Source: Paenibacillus etheri (GTDB lineage: Bacteria > Bacillota > Bacilli > Paenibacillales > Paenibacillaceae). Taken from it: a DNA stretch of 64,000 nt. The stretch covers positions 346,761 through 410,760 of the forward strand of contig NZ_LCZJ02000026.1 of NCBI RefSeq assembly GCF_001012825.1, given 5' to 3'. The notes below the pieces were generated by a model. That model saw only the letters and a list, made by a program, of their open reading frames with translations, searched no databases and was not told the origin of the DNA. Of the stretch, positions 47,738 through 55,643 are shown one piece after another (position 1 is the first letter of the stretch; each line of letters opens with the position of its first letter). Position numbers and translations under genes: made by a program.

Positions 47738-48526
47738 TTAATCAGATTCATCTTTAAATTCTACAAATCTAACTTTAATCTTAGATAACGTATTTTTATT
47801 CATAATTTTTATATTGTGATTGTAAGGTAATAATAAACTTAAATAATCATTTTCCACTGTTATTGAAGCAGGAGGACATACTGGCATGTTATAAGTGTAG
47901 TACAAAAACTCCTTCTTTTTTAACTTAGTATATTTATCAAAGTATTTAATAAAAGAGTCGATTGAGCTTGTTTTTAAGCACCCACCCGTAATATATGAAG
48001 TTTTAACAAAATCTCTTTTCTCACCTGTCTCGACGGGAATAAATGGAGCATAGCAGCCTAATTGCGCATACAAATCTATAAAATAATAATATCCATTTGT
48101 GTATATATAATTAATGACGTGACCTCCACCAGAATTAGACATAACACACAGGTTACCTATGTTAGAATAATACTTTGAAAGAATGTTATAAAAGATCGAA
48201 GCTAAAGATGCACAAGACCCATTGTTATCTTTAAGCGCCTTGTATCCATTTTTATGAATTTCCCATTCATTGTTATCAACTATTTTGTATTCATGTTCTT
48301 GAAGGTTTTCTGTAAAGCAATTTATCTGGATATACTGAATAAGTTCATAAGGATTACAAATCATATTACTAATTTCTTCAGGATCTATATTACTAAATTT
48401 AATTTTTATATCCTGTTTAGTATATCGAGTCTTTCCAAGCGCACTAATCGGCACCCAATAAATCGCTGGAAAGATAAGAGTTTCAAAGAAAACATCGTCT
48501 CGTAAATTCAAAGTACTAGAAACCAC
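47738..48526 (-). CDS. Transglutaminase-like Cys/His/Asp protein, cluster gene
   Basis: 262 aa. The segment around Cys105 (GSCASLASIFYNILSKYY), His136 (GGGHVINYIY) and Asp151 (YYFIDLYA) has the order and spacing of a papain/transglutaminase-type triad, which points to thiol protease or acyl-transfer chemistry. No signal peptide. GTG start with GGGAGG 7 bases upstream; the gap to the preceding protease gene is 19 bases. Sits between the protease and the ABC genes of the peptide cluster. I cannot name the family; a peptide-maturation role is inferred from context. Confidence 0.6.
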   Translation of the reverse strand: MVSSTLNLRDDVFFETLIFPAIYWVPISALGKTRYTKQDIKIKFSNIDPEEISNMICNPYELIQYIQINCFTENLQEHEYKIVDNNEWEIHKNGYKALKDNNGSCASLASIFYNILSKYYSNIGNLCVMSNSGGGHVINYIYTNGYYYFIDLYAQLGCYAPFIPVETGEKRDFVKTSYITGGCLKTSSIDSFIKYFDKYTKLKKKEFLYYTYNMPVCPPASITVENDYLSLLLPYNHNIKIMNKNTLSKIKVRFVEFKDESD

Positions 48527-48545
48527 TCAAGAACCTCCCACCCAT

Positions 48546-50375
48546 CTAAGAAAAATAATCGATAATTAATTCATAAATACTCGTAACTTCATTAATCTCC
48601 TTCGATGAAAAGACAGGAATTTCTAAATTTTCACAATAGTATTTCTTAACTTTCAGTAAATCTTCTAATTCCAACTCATTTGGCGTTCCCTTGAAGTGAT
48701 TCCATCCGTTTTTATAATAAAATGGGTACACCACTATACAAATTACTTTTGTCGGAACCACGTTTTCTATCGTCTGAATCGTTCGCTTGATATAGTCTAG
48801 TTCATCGTTTGGATTGATACATAAAATAACTCCATCTGGAAGTAGACCCATTAAAAAATCTAATTGTTTTACCGCGAGATTACCCAAATGATTAAAAGAT
48901 TGAGCTACTGTAGCAGATTGAGAACCTGCAATAATCAGATCCGGATTTTTCTGATCCATCTTACTCAATGATTCATTGACTAAATTTATAAATTCATATT
49001 GATTGAGCTGATTATCACTATTAAAACCAAAGGGAATAGTCTCATTCATACCATATAATATCCCTGTCGGTTCAGTTGACAGCTGGGAAACTTTATAACC
49101 ATTCTTCAAAAATAAACTTCTAAGAAATAATTGTAATGTGAATTTCCCCTGCTTACTTGAGGTTCCAAAAACACCTATAACCGGTGCATTAATTTTATGT
49201 AATTTACCGTGTTTCTTTTTCAAAATAATTTTATTTTTCATACTCATCACAGTCGTTGGGGTAACTAGAGAAATTCCTTCTCTCTCAAAATTTTCATAAA
49301 AATTATTAAGACCCCTTGAATCTAATGAAAATACATTTACTCTATGTAGCAAACAATCGTTCAGCAATTTTTCTTTTATTTTTTTACCAGATATATTCTC
49401 CAATTCAGTTAAATGCCCAATGATTAGCGTATCTATATTTTCAAAACAAATATTATCAATATTTTCTATGATATATTTATAATCCCCATCAAAACTTTTT
49501 ATTTCCTTACCTAAATTCCCTATATATTTACTACTACAAACTTGCTCTATTCGAAATGGCAAAAGATCAGAAAAGTGAATTAAATTTGAAATTTCTTTGT
49601 TATAGGGAAACACTGCAGCTTTTTTAATAGTTTGATATTCATTCGACTCAATTACTCTGCTTGGTGGTTGTGGTTCTTCATCATATCCTACAAATGAAGT
49701 AAGTGTCGTCTCTTGTTGCAGATATGTAAGAGCTTTGCTCTTGCTTATTTCAGAATGCTCCCTCAGGCATAAAGAGAGATAACCTGTGACATACGCTGCC
49801 GATATACTGTTACCTTGTCTAATCGATGACTTATTATCTATCCAAGCTACTCTGTGTACTCCTCCCTTAGAGTAGACATCAACCACTTCATCCTCAGGCA
49901 GAAAAAAATCACTCGCTCTTACACAATATTGGGCCGCTTCTACTCCTATTACAAAATCAAAAGCTGCGGGATAAGATATACCCCCAGAGTTATCAAAAGC
50001 CGATATGATAAGATTTCCTTTTTGATGTAATTTATAGCAGATATCAAACAATTCTTCATTAAGATAACTAACACCCAAGCTCATATGTATAATTGAATCC
50101 TTATAATCTTTATTTAAAATATACCTCAGTGCTTCTAACAAAACTCCTTCATATGCTACTAGTTCGTAGTCGAAAATTTTTAATATGTGTAGATCAGCTT
50201 CTCGGTTAATTGAATGTATGATACTAGTTATTGCTGTACCATGGCCTAATATATCATCAATTCTTTCCCTCTCTGATCCATTACAGAAATTCAATCCGGA
50301 TTCAATATTCAGAGCTCGAAAATTAGGATGGGTAATATCAACTCCACTATCGATAATAATTACTTTATTCTTCAT
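48546..50375 (-). CDS. Cytosolic subtilisin fused to a P-loop maturation domain
   Basis: 609 aa. Residues 1-245 are an S8 (subtilisin) domain: Asp9 in IIDSGVDITHP, His45 in GHGTA, oxyanion Asn129 in AFDNSGG, Ser190 in GNSISAA. There is no signal peptide or propeptide, so it acts inside the cell and is probably active as made. Residues ~250-609 are a second domain opening KKAAVFPYNKE, with a P-loop-like GTSSKQGKFT at 404-413 and LSTEPTGILY. It resembles, from memory, the TIGR04066-type peptide maturation proteins and DUF1611-like folds. AAAGGAG lies 7 bases before the ATG. Leader cleavage or peptide ligation is the likely role. Confidence 0.75.
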   Translation of the reverse strand: MKNKVIIIDSGVDITHPNFRALNIESGLNFCNGSERERIDDILGHGTAITSIIHSINREADLHILKIFDYELVAYEGVLLEALRYILNKDYKDSIIHMSLGVSYLNEELFDICYKLHQKGNLIISAFDNSGGISYPAAFDFVIGVEAAQYCVRASDFFLPEDEVVDVYSKGGVHRVAWIDNKSSIRQGNSISAAYVTGYLSLCLREHSEISKSKALTYLQQETTLTSFVGYDEEPQPPSRVIESNEYQTIKKAAVFPYNKEISNLIHFSDLLPFRIEQVCSSKYIGNLGKEIKSFDGDYKYIIENIDNICFENIDTLIIGHLTELENISGKKIKEKLLNDCLLHRVNVFSLDSRGLNNFYENFEREGISLVTPTTVMSMKNKIILKKKHGKLHKINAPVIGVFGTSSKQGKFTLQLFLRSLFLKNGYKVSQLSTEPTGILYGMNETIPFGFNSDNQLNQYEFINLVNESLSKMDQKNPDLIIAGSQSATVAQSFNHLGNLAVKQLDFLMGLLPDGVILCINPNDELDYIKRTIQTIENVVPTKVICIVVYPFYYKNGWNHFKGTPNELELEDLLKVKKYYCENLEIPVFSSKEINEVTSIYELIIDYFS

Positions 50376-50458
50376 TCTAATACTCCTTTAGAATTTGATC
50401 CTATAATACACCGAAATATTCCATGAACTATTTTGTTTTATTACTCCATAATAAATAA

Positions 50459-50569
50459 TTAGAAGTTAAAGCCACTAATGCCTTTATCGCTAATACCTTC
50501 GTCAAACGCAAATACTTGATTTATAGAACAAACATTTTTCATTCCAGGTTTCTTCAGCTTTTTCTTCAA
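50459..50569 (-). CDS. Candidate RiPP precursor peptide, 36 aa
   Basis: TTG start at 50569 with AAGGAGG 7 bases upstream, the strongest ribosome site in the cluster. The peptide opens KKKLKKPGMKN, a basic leader-like stretch, then VCSINQVFAFDEG with a single Cys at residue 14, and ends ISDKGISGFNF; GIS occurs twice. Small, hydrophobic-rich tail and placement between the acyl-carrier-like gene and the protease fit a precursor. It is too short for common ORF cut-offs. No homologue was recognised, and a leaderless signalling peptide is an alternative. Confidence 0.6.
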   Translation of the reverse strand: MKKKLKKPGMKNVCSINQVFAFDEGISDKGISGFNF

Positions 50570-50658
50570 ACTACTCCCTCCTTTCATAAAAAAATGATTT
50601 TAATAGATTCATGAGTTTATGTACAAAATCCCTATGATTATTTCGGTGTATTATACGA

Positions 50659-50907
50659 TCAATAATTAGAATCTACTCGTTCAATAAGTTGGCTTAGCAT
50701 TTCTATCACATCATTACACTTTTCAAATCTCACAGAGGTTAAAAGCTCATCTGGTATTTCAATATCAAAATTAACCTCTAGTTCAACTATGAAAGATATC
50801 AGCATTATTGAATCTTCAATTTCGATAGTGAAATTTTCTTCATCTTCATTAATAATGCACCCTATATTGCTTAAGCAACATATTATCTTCTCTCTAATGT
50901 TAGCCAC
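50659..50907 (-). CDS. Acyl-carrier-like protein of the peptide cluster
   Basis: 82 aa, acidic, four-helix carrier layout. The DS motif EDSIMLISFIVELEVNFDIE, followed by IPDELL, aligns with the ACP DSLDTVELV region, with Ser33 as possible phosphopantetheine site. GTG start; AAAGGA is 8 bases before it. First gene of the cluster. Stand-alone carrier genes beside a precursor peptide are typical of the so-called acyl carrier-related peptide maturation systems (NCBIfam, from memory). Whether Ser33 is modified is unknown. Confidence 0.75.
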   Translation of the reverse strand: MANIREKIICCLSNIGCIINEDEENFTIEIEDSIMLISFIVELEVNFDIEIPDELLTSVRFEKCNDVIEMLSQLIERVDSNY

Positions 50908-51178
50908 CCCCTAAATCCTTTCCTTTCAGTAAGATACATTATTGTTAATAAAAACATTTGTTGTTTATATTCTAACAATACAATTATTTGGAAACTATAT
51001 GAATAAATTAGTATAAACATGATTATTTTAGGCATATTGGTTAATCCTTGATTCTCATTAGAAATGAAAATAGAGTTCCTTGCTATCTTGAATTTTTATC
51101 GAAGTAAATATCACTCGATAAATAGTCTTCACTTCACCTTGTACGTGTTAATACCAGAATCCAAAAAAACATATCAAT
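50908..51178. other. AT-rich upstream region of the peptide cluster
   Basis: No gene seen. It should hold the cluster promoter; I found no near-consensus SigA site. ATTGTTA (50941) and TAACAAT (50973) form a 7-bp inverted repeat with a 25-base loop in the 5' leader. Confidence 0.4.
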
Positions 51179-51217
51179 AAAAAGGTTCTTGTTAGCCAAG
51201 CTAACAAGAACCTTTTT
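51179..51217 (-). terminator. Strong bidirectional terminator of the MATE operon
   Basis: Perfect AAAAGGTTCTTGTTAGC / GCTAACAAGAACCTTTT stem with a 3-base loop, and A/T runs on both sides. It separates the MATE genes from the peptide cluster promoter. Confidence 0.85.
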
Positions 51218-51360
51218 AATATAACTCATTCTTTTAGTTCCACTCTCAGAACAGCCGCTTCTAAATTCCCAACAACAATAATAATGCGTACAGATCAGCC
51301 GTAATGTCCTTATAAAGGTCCGTTAGTGAATCACCCATACCTTGAAATTCGAAGATACCT

Positions 51361-52740
51361 TCACAGCATTCCAGCTTTATCAGATCTATCTTTAAAAAGC
51401 TTCTTTATCGTGAGTCCAAATAAAACACAGCAAGTCAGTGCCGCACAAAAATCAGCAATAGGCTCAGCTATAATAACTGCATCTGTTTTCGGAGTAATGA
51501 ATGTCGGGAGCAAAAGTACCAATGGAATAAGCAAGATAATTTTACGCAAGATCGCGATAAAAATAGAAACTCGGGCTTGTCCCAAAGCAATAAATACTTG
51601 TTGAAAAGCCAATTGAATACCAAAAATACAGGTTCCAAGGAAAAATATCTTCATTAATCTAGCCGTCAGAGCCACAAGCTCAGGGTTATTGGTAAATATG
51701 ATAATGGGCAACTGCGGAACAAAAATGGCTATGCTCCACATCGCCAATCCAAAAGCAGCGCAAAAAACACTGCAATATAAAATGGTGGATTTTACACGTG
51801 CAAAATTACGAGCTCCATAATTATAGCTAATAATAGGTTGTGCCCCTTGCGCAAAACCAGATAACAACGTCCCAAAGATTTGCATCAGTGTTCCCATAAT
51901 CCCCATGGCAGCAACGTACATATCGCCCCCATATTTAGCTAAGGACGTGTTAAATACGATTTGAATTAAACTTTCGGTCGACATCATAATAAATGGAGAA
52001 AGTCCCAATGCAAGTACCGTAGCGGCTTCTTTAGGCTTAATGCGCATGTTGGATAGACGCAAGCGCAGATGAGCTCGTTTAGAGATTAAGAACCCCAATA
52101 CCCAAATGGCCGAAATAAATTGTGCAATAACAGTAGCCAATGCGGCACCTTTAATTCCCATATTCAACTCAAAAATAAAAATGGCGTCAAGGACGATATT
52201 CACAACCGCACCAATGCATACAGTGAGCATGGCTGTTTTGGCATATCCTTGTGCTGCAATGAATGGATTTAATCCTAAAGAAATGAGTACCGCCACAGTT
52301 CCAATAAGGTAAATGCTTAAAAAATCGTTAGCCAGCGGCAATGTATCGTGACTCGCTCCGAATAGCGTTAAGAACGGCGACTTAAAAATAAGAAACAAAG
52401 CTGTAAGTATTACAGATGCCATTAGCAGCATAGAACAACAACTTCCTAGTAATTCTTCTGCTTTTTTATGTTCTCCTTCGCCCATTTTAATAGACGCTAG
52501 GGGGGCACCTCCAGCTCCGATTAGAGCCGCAAATGCTGAAATCAACATAATAATCGGAAAAGATATTCCTATTGCGGATAAGGCTAACGTCCCCCCCTCC
52601 TCCATTCTTCCGAGGAACATCCGGTCAACTACGCTGTACATGGCATTGATTAACTGAGCTATGACGGCAGGAATAGCTAACAAGAAAATCAGCTTGGGAA
52701 TACTTTGGTTGGCAAAACGATCCTTCATTTGATTATTCAT
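51361..52740 (-). CDS. MATE-family efflux transporter
   Basis: 459 aa with twelve membrane segments in two homologous halves (LLAIPAVIAQLINAMYSVVD, then DRMFLGRMEEGG; second half from ATVLALGLSPFIMMSTESLI). This is the MepA-like branch of MATE Na+/H+-coupled drug exporters. ATG directly follows the TAA of the MmcQ gene, so the two are co-transcribed. Substrate unknown, probably cationic drugs or peptides. A role in exporting the neighbouring peptide is possible but not supported: it is outside the cluster terminator. Confidence 0.9.
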   Translation of the reverse strand: MNNQMKDRFANQSIPKLIFLLAIPAVIAQLINAMYSVVDRMFLGRMEEGGTLALSAIGISFPIIMLISAFAALIGAGGAPLASIKMGEGEHKKAEELLGSCCSMLLMASVILTALFLIFKSPFLTLFGASHDTLPLANDFLSIYLIGTVAVLISLGLNPFIAAQGYAKTAMLTVCIGAVVNIVLDAIFIFELNMGIKGAALATVIAQFISAIWVLGFLISKRAHLRLRLSNMRIKPKEAATVLALGLSPFIMMSTESLIQIVFNTSLAKYGGDMYVAAMGIMGTLMQIFGTLLSGFAQGAQPIISYNYGARNFARVKSTILYCSVFCAAFGLAMWSIAIFVPQLPIIIFTNNPELVALTARLMKIFFLGTCIFGIQLAFQQVFIALGQARVSIFIAILRKIILLIPLVLLLPTFITPKTDAVIIAEPIADFCAALTCCVLFGLTIKKLFKDRSDKAGML

Positions 52741-53100
52741 TTAGTTCATTTCCAATATAGATTCTCGGAGGCTTTTAGGAAGCTTTTTGACGACCATATC
52801 GTAGGAGTGGTCAACCATGTCAAAGACATCCGACTCTGGCAAGGAACCATCAATCATGATTGAATTCCAGTGCTTTTTGTTCATATGAAATCCCGGTCGA
52901 ACGCTCTCATGTTGCTCTCTAAGGTTTTCCGCAATGACTGGATCACATTTTAGGTTTAAGCGAACAACCTTTCCTGTTTCCTCAAAAATAAGTGCGAACA
53001 TTTTATCAGCAACTTTGATGACCAATGGAGTGGGGCCAAACGGATGCTCTTGAGTCGCTCCTTTCTTTTTTAAACAGTATTCGATGATGTTATTCTTCAA
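52741..53100 (-). CDS. MmcQ/YjbR-family protein
   Basis: 119 aa from TTG 53100, chosen because AAGGAGAG lies 6 bases upstream; the longer frame to ATG 53145 has no site. Core motifs are IEYCLKKKGATQEHPFGPTP, VIKVADKMFALIF, PGFHMNKKHWNSI and MVDHSYDMVVKKLPK. The family has a CyaY-like double-wing fold and is thought to bind DNA. It often sits beside unrelated small genes. Its 3' end abuts the MATE gene. Function not established. Confidence 0.85.
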   Translation of the reverse strand: MKNNIIEYCLKKKGATQEHPFGPTPLVIKVADKMFALIFEETGKVVRLNLKCDPVIAENLREQHESVRPGFHMNKKHWNSIMIDGSLPESDVFDMVDHSYDMVVKKLPKSLRESILEMN

Positions 53101-53183
53101 AGCTCTCTCTCCTTCGTTGATCAACAATCTGATCATTTCTGCCATTAAACATGTCTCTTAATTATATCATTTTGTTCACCGTA

Positions 53184-53257
53184 CAGGCATTAGCATTGCG
53201 ATGATTTATCCTATGGTCCGGTTGTGTGCTTTACATCGTCGATAAGTCTTATCTAGG
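53184..53257 (+). pseudogene. Remnant of an MFS transporter gene
   Basis: Two short blocks match the MFS gene at 27066-28304: AGGCATTAGCATTGCGATGA (cf. 28002) and CCGGTTGTGTGCT..TACATCG (cf. 28256), joined with ~220 bases missing. Only the deletion junction of a former copy is left. A plus-strand terminator follows. Confidence 0.7.
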
Positions 53258-53264
53258 ATTGTTA

Positions 53265-53319
53265 AATAAGAGCTAACCTATGGAGCTATTTTATAGCTTT
53301 GGGATAGCTCTTATTTTTT
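53265..53319 (+). terminator. Terminator after the MFS remnant
   Basis: Long imperfect stem AATAAGAGCTA / TAGCTCTTATT with an inner AGCTAT/ATAGCT pairing, followed by T5. Confidence 0.65.
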
Positions 53320-53400
53320 GAAGCAGACGAAAACTGCAACATTTGAACACTTATGGGCATACTACATACGATTTAAATTTAAATATAAAGGAGCTTTCTT

Positions 53401-53916
53401 ATGACAGGAATTTTAGGTGGCAACTCCAAGGATGAACCGATGCATTATGGAGAGATCTTTGGTGTATGGCAAGCTTCGATGGTAGCAAAGGGAGCCCTTT
53501 CATGTTACCGAGCTTACTTGTATCATGCCGGCGACAATGATCTCAAAAAATTATTAGGCGCATTAATTGATCAAGCCGAGCTTGAAGTTAGTGAGTGTGA
53601 TACGCTGCTAGCAGATAACGGGATTGCTTCAGCGCCAACGATGCCAAATAGACCCGAAGCCAAGCTTGAAGATATTCCTGTAGGTGCACGATTCACAGAT
53701 CCCGAGATTGCTGCTAAAATTGCTGCTGACTCTGCTGCAGGATTGGTAGCTTGTAGCCAGGTTATGGGGCTTTCTATCAGAGAAGATATCGGTGCATTAT
53801 TTGCAAAATATCACCTAACTAAAGCAGCAATAGGCGTTAAAATCCTCAATTTGAGCAAGAAAAAAGGGTGGTTAATTCCTCCACCACTACAGGTCAAAAG
53901 ACCAGAGTCTGAATAA
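53401..53916 (+). CDS. DUF3231-type spore coat-like protein
   Basis: 171 aa, all-helical, ferritin-like layout of the DUF3231/CotF group: MHYGEIFGVWQASMVAKGAL at ~16-35, LIDQAELEVSECDTLLADNG, and GLSIREDIGALFAKYHLTK. Such proteins are coat or cortex-associated in Bacillaceae. AAAGGAG lies 8 bases before the ATG. Only half of the usual DUF3231 double repeat (330 aa) is present, so it is a single-repeat form. Terminator follows at 53935. Confidence 0.75.
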   Translation: MTGILGGNSKDEPMHYGEIFGVWQASMVAKGALSCYRAYLYHAGDNDLKKLLGALIDQAELEVSECDTLLADNGIASAPTMPNRPEAKLEDIPVGARFTDPEIAAKIAADSAAGLVACSQVMGLSIREDIGALFAKYHLTKAAIGVKILNLSKKKGWLIPPPLQVKRPESE

Positions 53917-53934
53917 GTCTTAAATTTTTTTTAG

Positions 53935-53966
53935 CTCCGTTCCGTTGCTGGTGCGGAGCTTTATTT
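53935..53966 (+). terminator. Terminator of the DUF3231 gene
   Basis: Stem AGCTCCG / CGGAGCT followed by TTATTTTA; loop about 14 bases. Confidence 0.6.
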
Positions 53967-54001
53967 TAGATATTGAATCTGTTTTTAAGGAGGTTTTTAA
54001 T

Positions 54002-54315
54002 CTGTATTTTTATAAAGAAGGATTAATCAACGACATTGTAGTAGATAAACCAGACCCTGCCGCAGCAAAAGGATTCCGAATTATGACATCAATAAATACC
54101 CAGAATGCCGGAAGTTTGTGGATTTGGGTTACCATAATGTGCAGTTCACCTTTAGTTTAGATCCTACACGAATGGCGGAAATTTTCCAAGGTGCTTCTCC
54201 TAGTCGCAATAAGGGAAGTCTAGAGGTCGTACCTCCCCCTGACGGATTCCCTGTACCTGTGATGCCTGAAATGCCTAACGAGCATAGTCCTGGATTAACA
54301 GATTTAAATACTTAA
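54002..54315 (+). pseudogene. Manganese catalase with internal deletion
   Basis: AAGGAGG lies 8 bases before CTG 54002, where an ATG is expected; the frame starts YFYKEGLINDIVVDKPDPAA, the N-terminus of Mn-catalases. It then jumps to the C-terminal part (DINKYPECRKFVDLGYHNVQ, FSLDPTRMAEIFQGASPSRN) in another frame. Most of the ~280-residue ferritin-like core with its manganese ligands is missing, so it cannot be active. The tail PVPVMPEMPNEHSPGLTDLN is intact. Confidence 0.8.
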
Positions 54316-54394
54316 CATCCATCCTCTCCAAAAATATGGTACCCTCCTAGGCAATTGCGCATAGGCTAACGCATACCGTTTAGGAGGGATTTCA

Positions 54395-54895
54395 TTGCAT
54401 ACTTACGAAAACAATCAACAACATCAACATCTTGCTTGGCACGAAACTTTGGAGCTTCACGAATTAACAGCCTTTCAGAGCAATCAGTTAATGCTATTTA
54501 AAATGGTATTGAATGACGTAAAAAACCCACAGCTTCATGCTCTATATGTGGAGACCATAAATAGCATCGAACATAACCTGAAAGAGCTTCTTCAATATTA
54601 CCCGCTAGCACCGGAGGGAACAAGAAATAATAGCAAGGTGATGGATTTGACTCCATTCTATGCAGGTCTGCTTCTCGGCTTCGCTAAAACAGCGGTTCGC
54701 AGCTATGCGATTGGAATCACTGAAACGGCTACACCGCAGCTAAGAGAAACCTTACAAAAGCAATTAAATGCTGCGATCCAACTCCACGGCAAAATTTTTT
54801 ATTTTATGTTGGAGCGGGGATTTTATGCATCCTATGACCTTCCGAAGCTTCTCTCTAATGATATTGTAACAGCGAATAAAGCCATTTCTCTTTAG
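54395..54895 (+). CDS. CotF-like spore coat protein
   Basis: 166 aa, helical with a His/Gln-rich N-terminus. LAWHETLELHELTAFQSNQL and LMLFKMVLNDVKNPQL match the start of CotF-type coat proteins; the later SYAIGITETATPQLRETLQK also fits. TTG start with AGGAGG 7 bases upstream. Plus strand, own terminator at 54909. Likely made in the mother cell during sporulation. Confidence 0.75.
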   Translation: MHTYENNQQHQHLAWHETLELHELTAFQSNQLMLFKMVLNDVKNPQLHALYVETINSIEHNLKELLQYYPLAPEGTRNNSKVMDLTPFYAGLLLGFAKTAVRSYAIGITETATPQLRETLQKQLNAAIQLHGKIFYFMLERGFYASYDLPKLLSNDIVTANKAISL

Positions 54896-54908
54896 TTGAT
54901 TGTACCCT

Positions 54909-54941
54909 GAAAAGGCCTTCGATAAATCGGAGGCCTTTTTG
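54909..54941 (+). terminator. Intrinsic terminator of the CotF-like gene
   Basis: Stem AAAAGGCCT.CGAT / ATCG.AGGCCTTTTT, loop 2-3 bases, followed by T run; usable in both directions. Confidence 0.85.
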
Positions 54942-55010
54942 GTTGTCCTACAATTTGTTCCTTTTGAATAGGCTAGTACTACACACAAACATTAGAGAGG
55001 AGGGAATGCT

Positions 55011-55643
55011 ATGAATACTTTTATTGGATATATTTTTCTTGGTCTTTCGCTATCCGCACCTATTGGTCCTATTAATGCTGCTCAACTGGACAAAGGAATT
55101 CGTAAGGGCTTCTGGCATGCTTGGGTGGTGGGGCTTGGAGCCATAAGTGCAGATATCATTTTCATGTTACTAGTTTACTTTGGGGTAATCCATCTGCTCG
55201 AATCCCCTTTTATTAAAGCATTCTTGTGGTTATTTGGTTTCTTTGTACTGGTGTATACAGGCATAGAGAGCATCAAAAATGCTGGTGTGATTTCAGAACC
55301 CGGTATGAGAAGCAGTGATTCTTCTTTAGCCAAGTCCTATTGGTCCGGTTTACTGATGTCTTTATTCAATCCGCTTTCCATATTATTTTGGCTAGGGATA
55401 TATGGGTCCATTTTGGCCAAAGCAGCCATGGAGTATCCGATGCAACAGCTGTTGATTTATAGCGGAGCTATTGTACTTGGAATTTTGATCTGGGATGTAT
55501 CTATGGCGGCCGCTTCAAGCATGTTCCGTAAAGTCCTGACAACCGGTGTTTTAAAATCGATCTCCGTGCTGTCAGGCCTTTCGCTTGTTGGTTTTGGGCT
55601 TTATTTTGGTGTACAAGCCGCTAGGCTATTGTTTTTTCATTAA
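55011..55643 (+). CDS. LysE-family amino-acid exporter
   Basis: 210 aa with six membrane helices (FIGYIFLGLSLSAPIGPINA, GAISADIIFMLLVYFGVI, SLFNPLSILFWLGIYGSI). The APIGPINA motif in helix 1 and FNP are the LysE family hallmarks. GAGGAGG lies 8 bases before the ATG. The gene is convergent with the amino-acid permease; the stop codons overlap by four bases and no terminator separates them. No lysine riboswitch was seen upstream. Confidence 0.88.
   Translation: MNTFIGYIFLGLSLSAPIGPINAAQLDKGIRKGFWHAWVVGLGAISADIIFMLLVYFGVIHLLESPFIKAFLWLFGFFVLVYTGIESIKNAGVISEPGMRSSDSSLAKSYWSGLLMSLFNPLSILFWLGIYGSILAKAAMEYPMQQLLIYSGAIVLGILIWDVSMAAASSMFRKVLTTGVLKSISVLSGLSLVGFGLYFGVQAARLLFFH

Noticed and set aside
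42969-50907. Lasso, lanthipeptide or radical-SAM RiPP assignment for the peptide cluster
   Set aside because: No asparagine synthetase-like cyclase, LanB/C/M, YcaO or CxxxCxxC radical SAM motif is present, so none of these classes fits.
51361-53100. MATE and MmcQ as part of the peptide cluster
   Set aside because: A strong terminator (51179-51217) and a 270-base upstream region separate them from the cluster start.
54942-55010. Lysine riboswitch in front of the LysE gene
   Set aside because: The leader is under 70 bases and shows no suitable structure.
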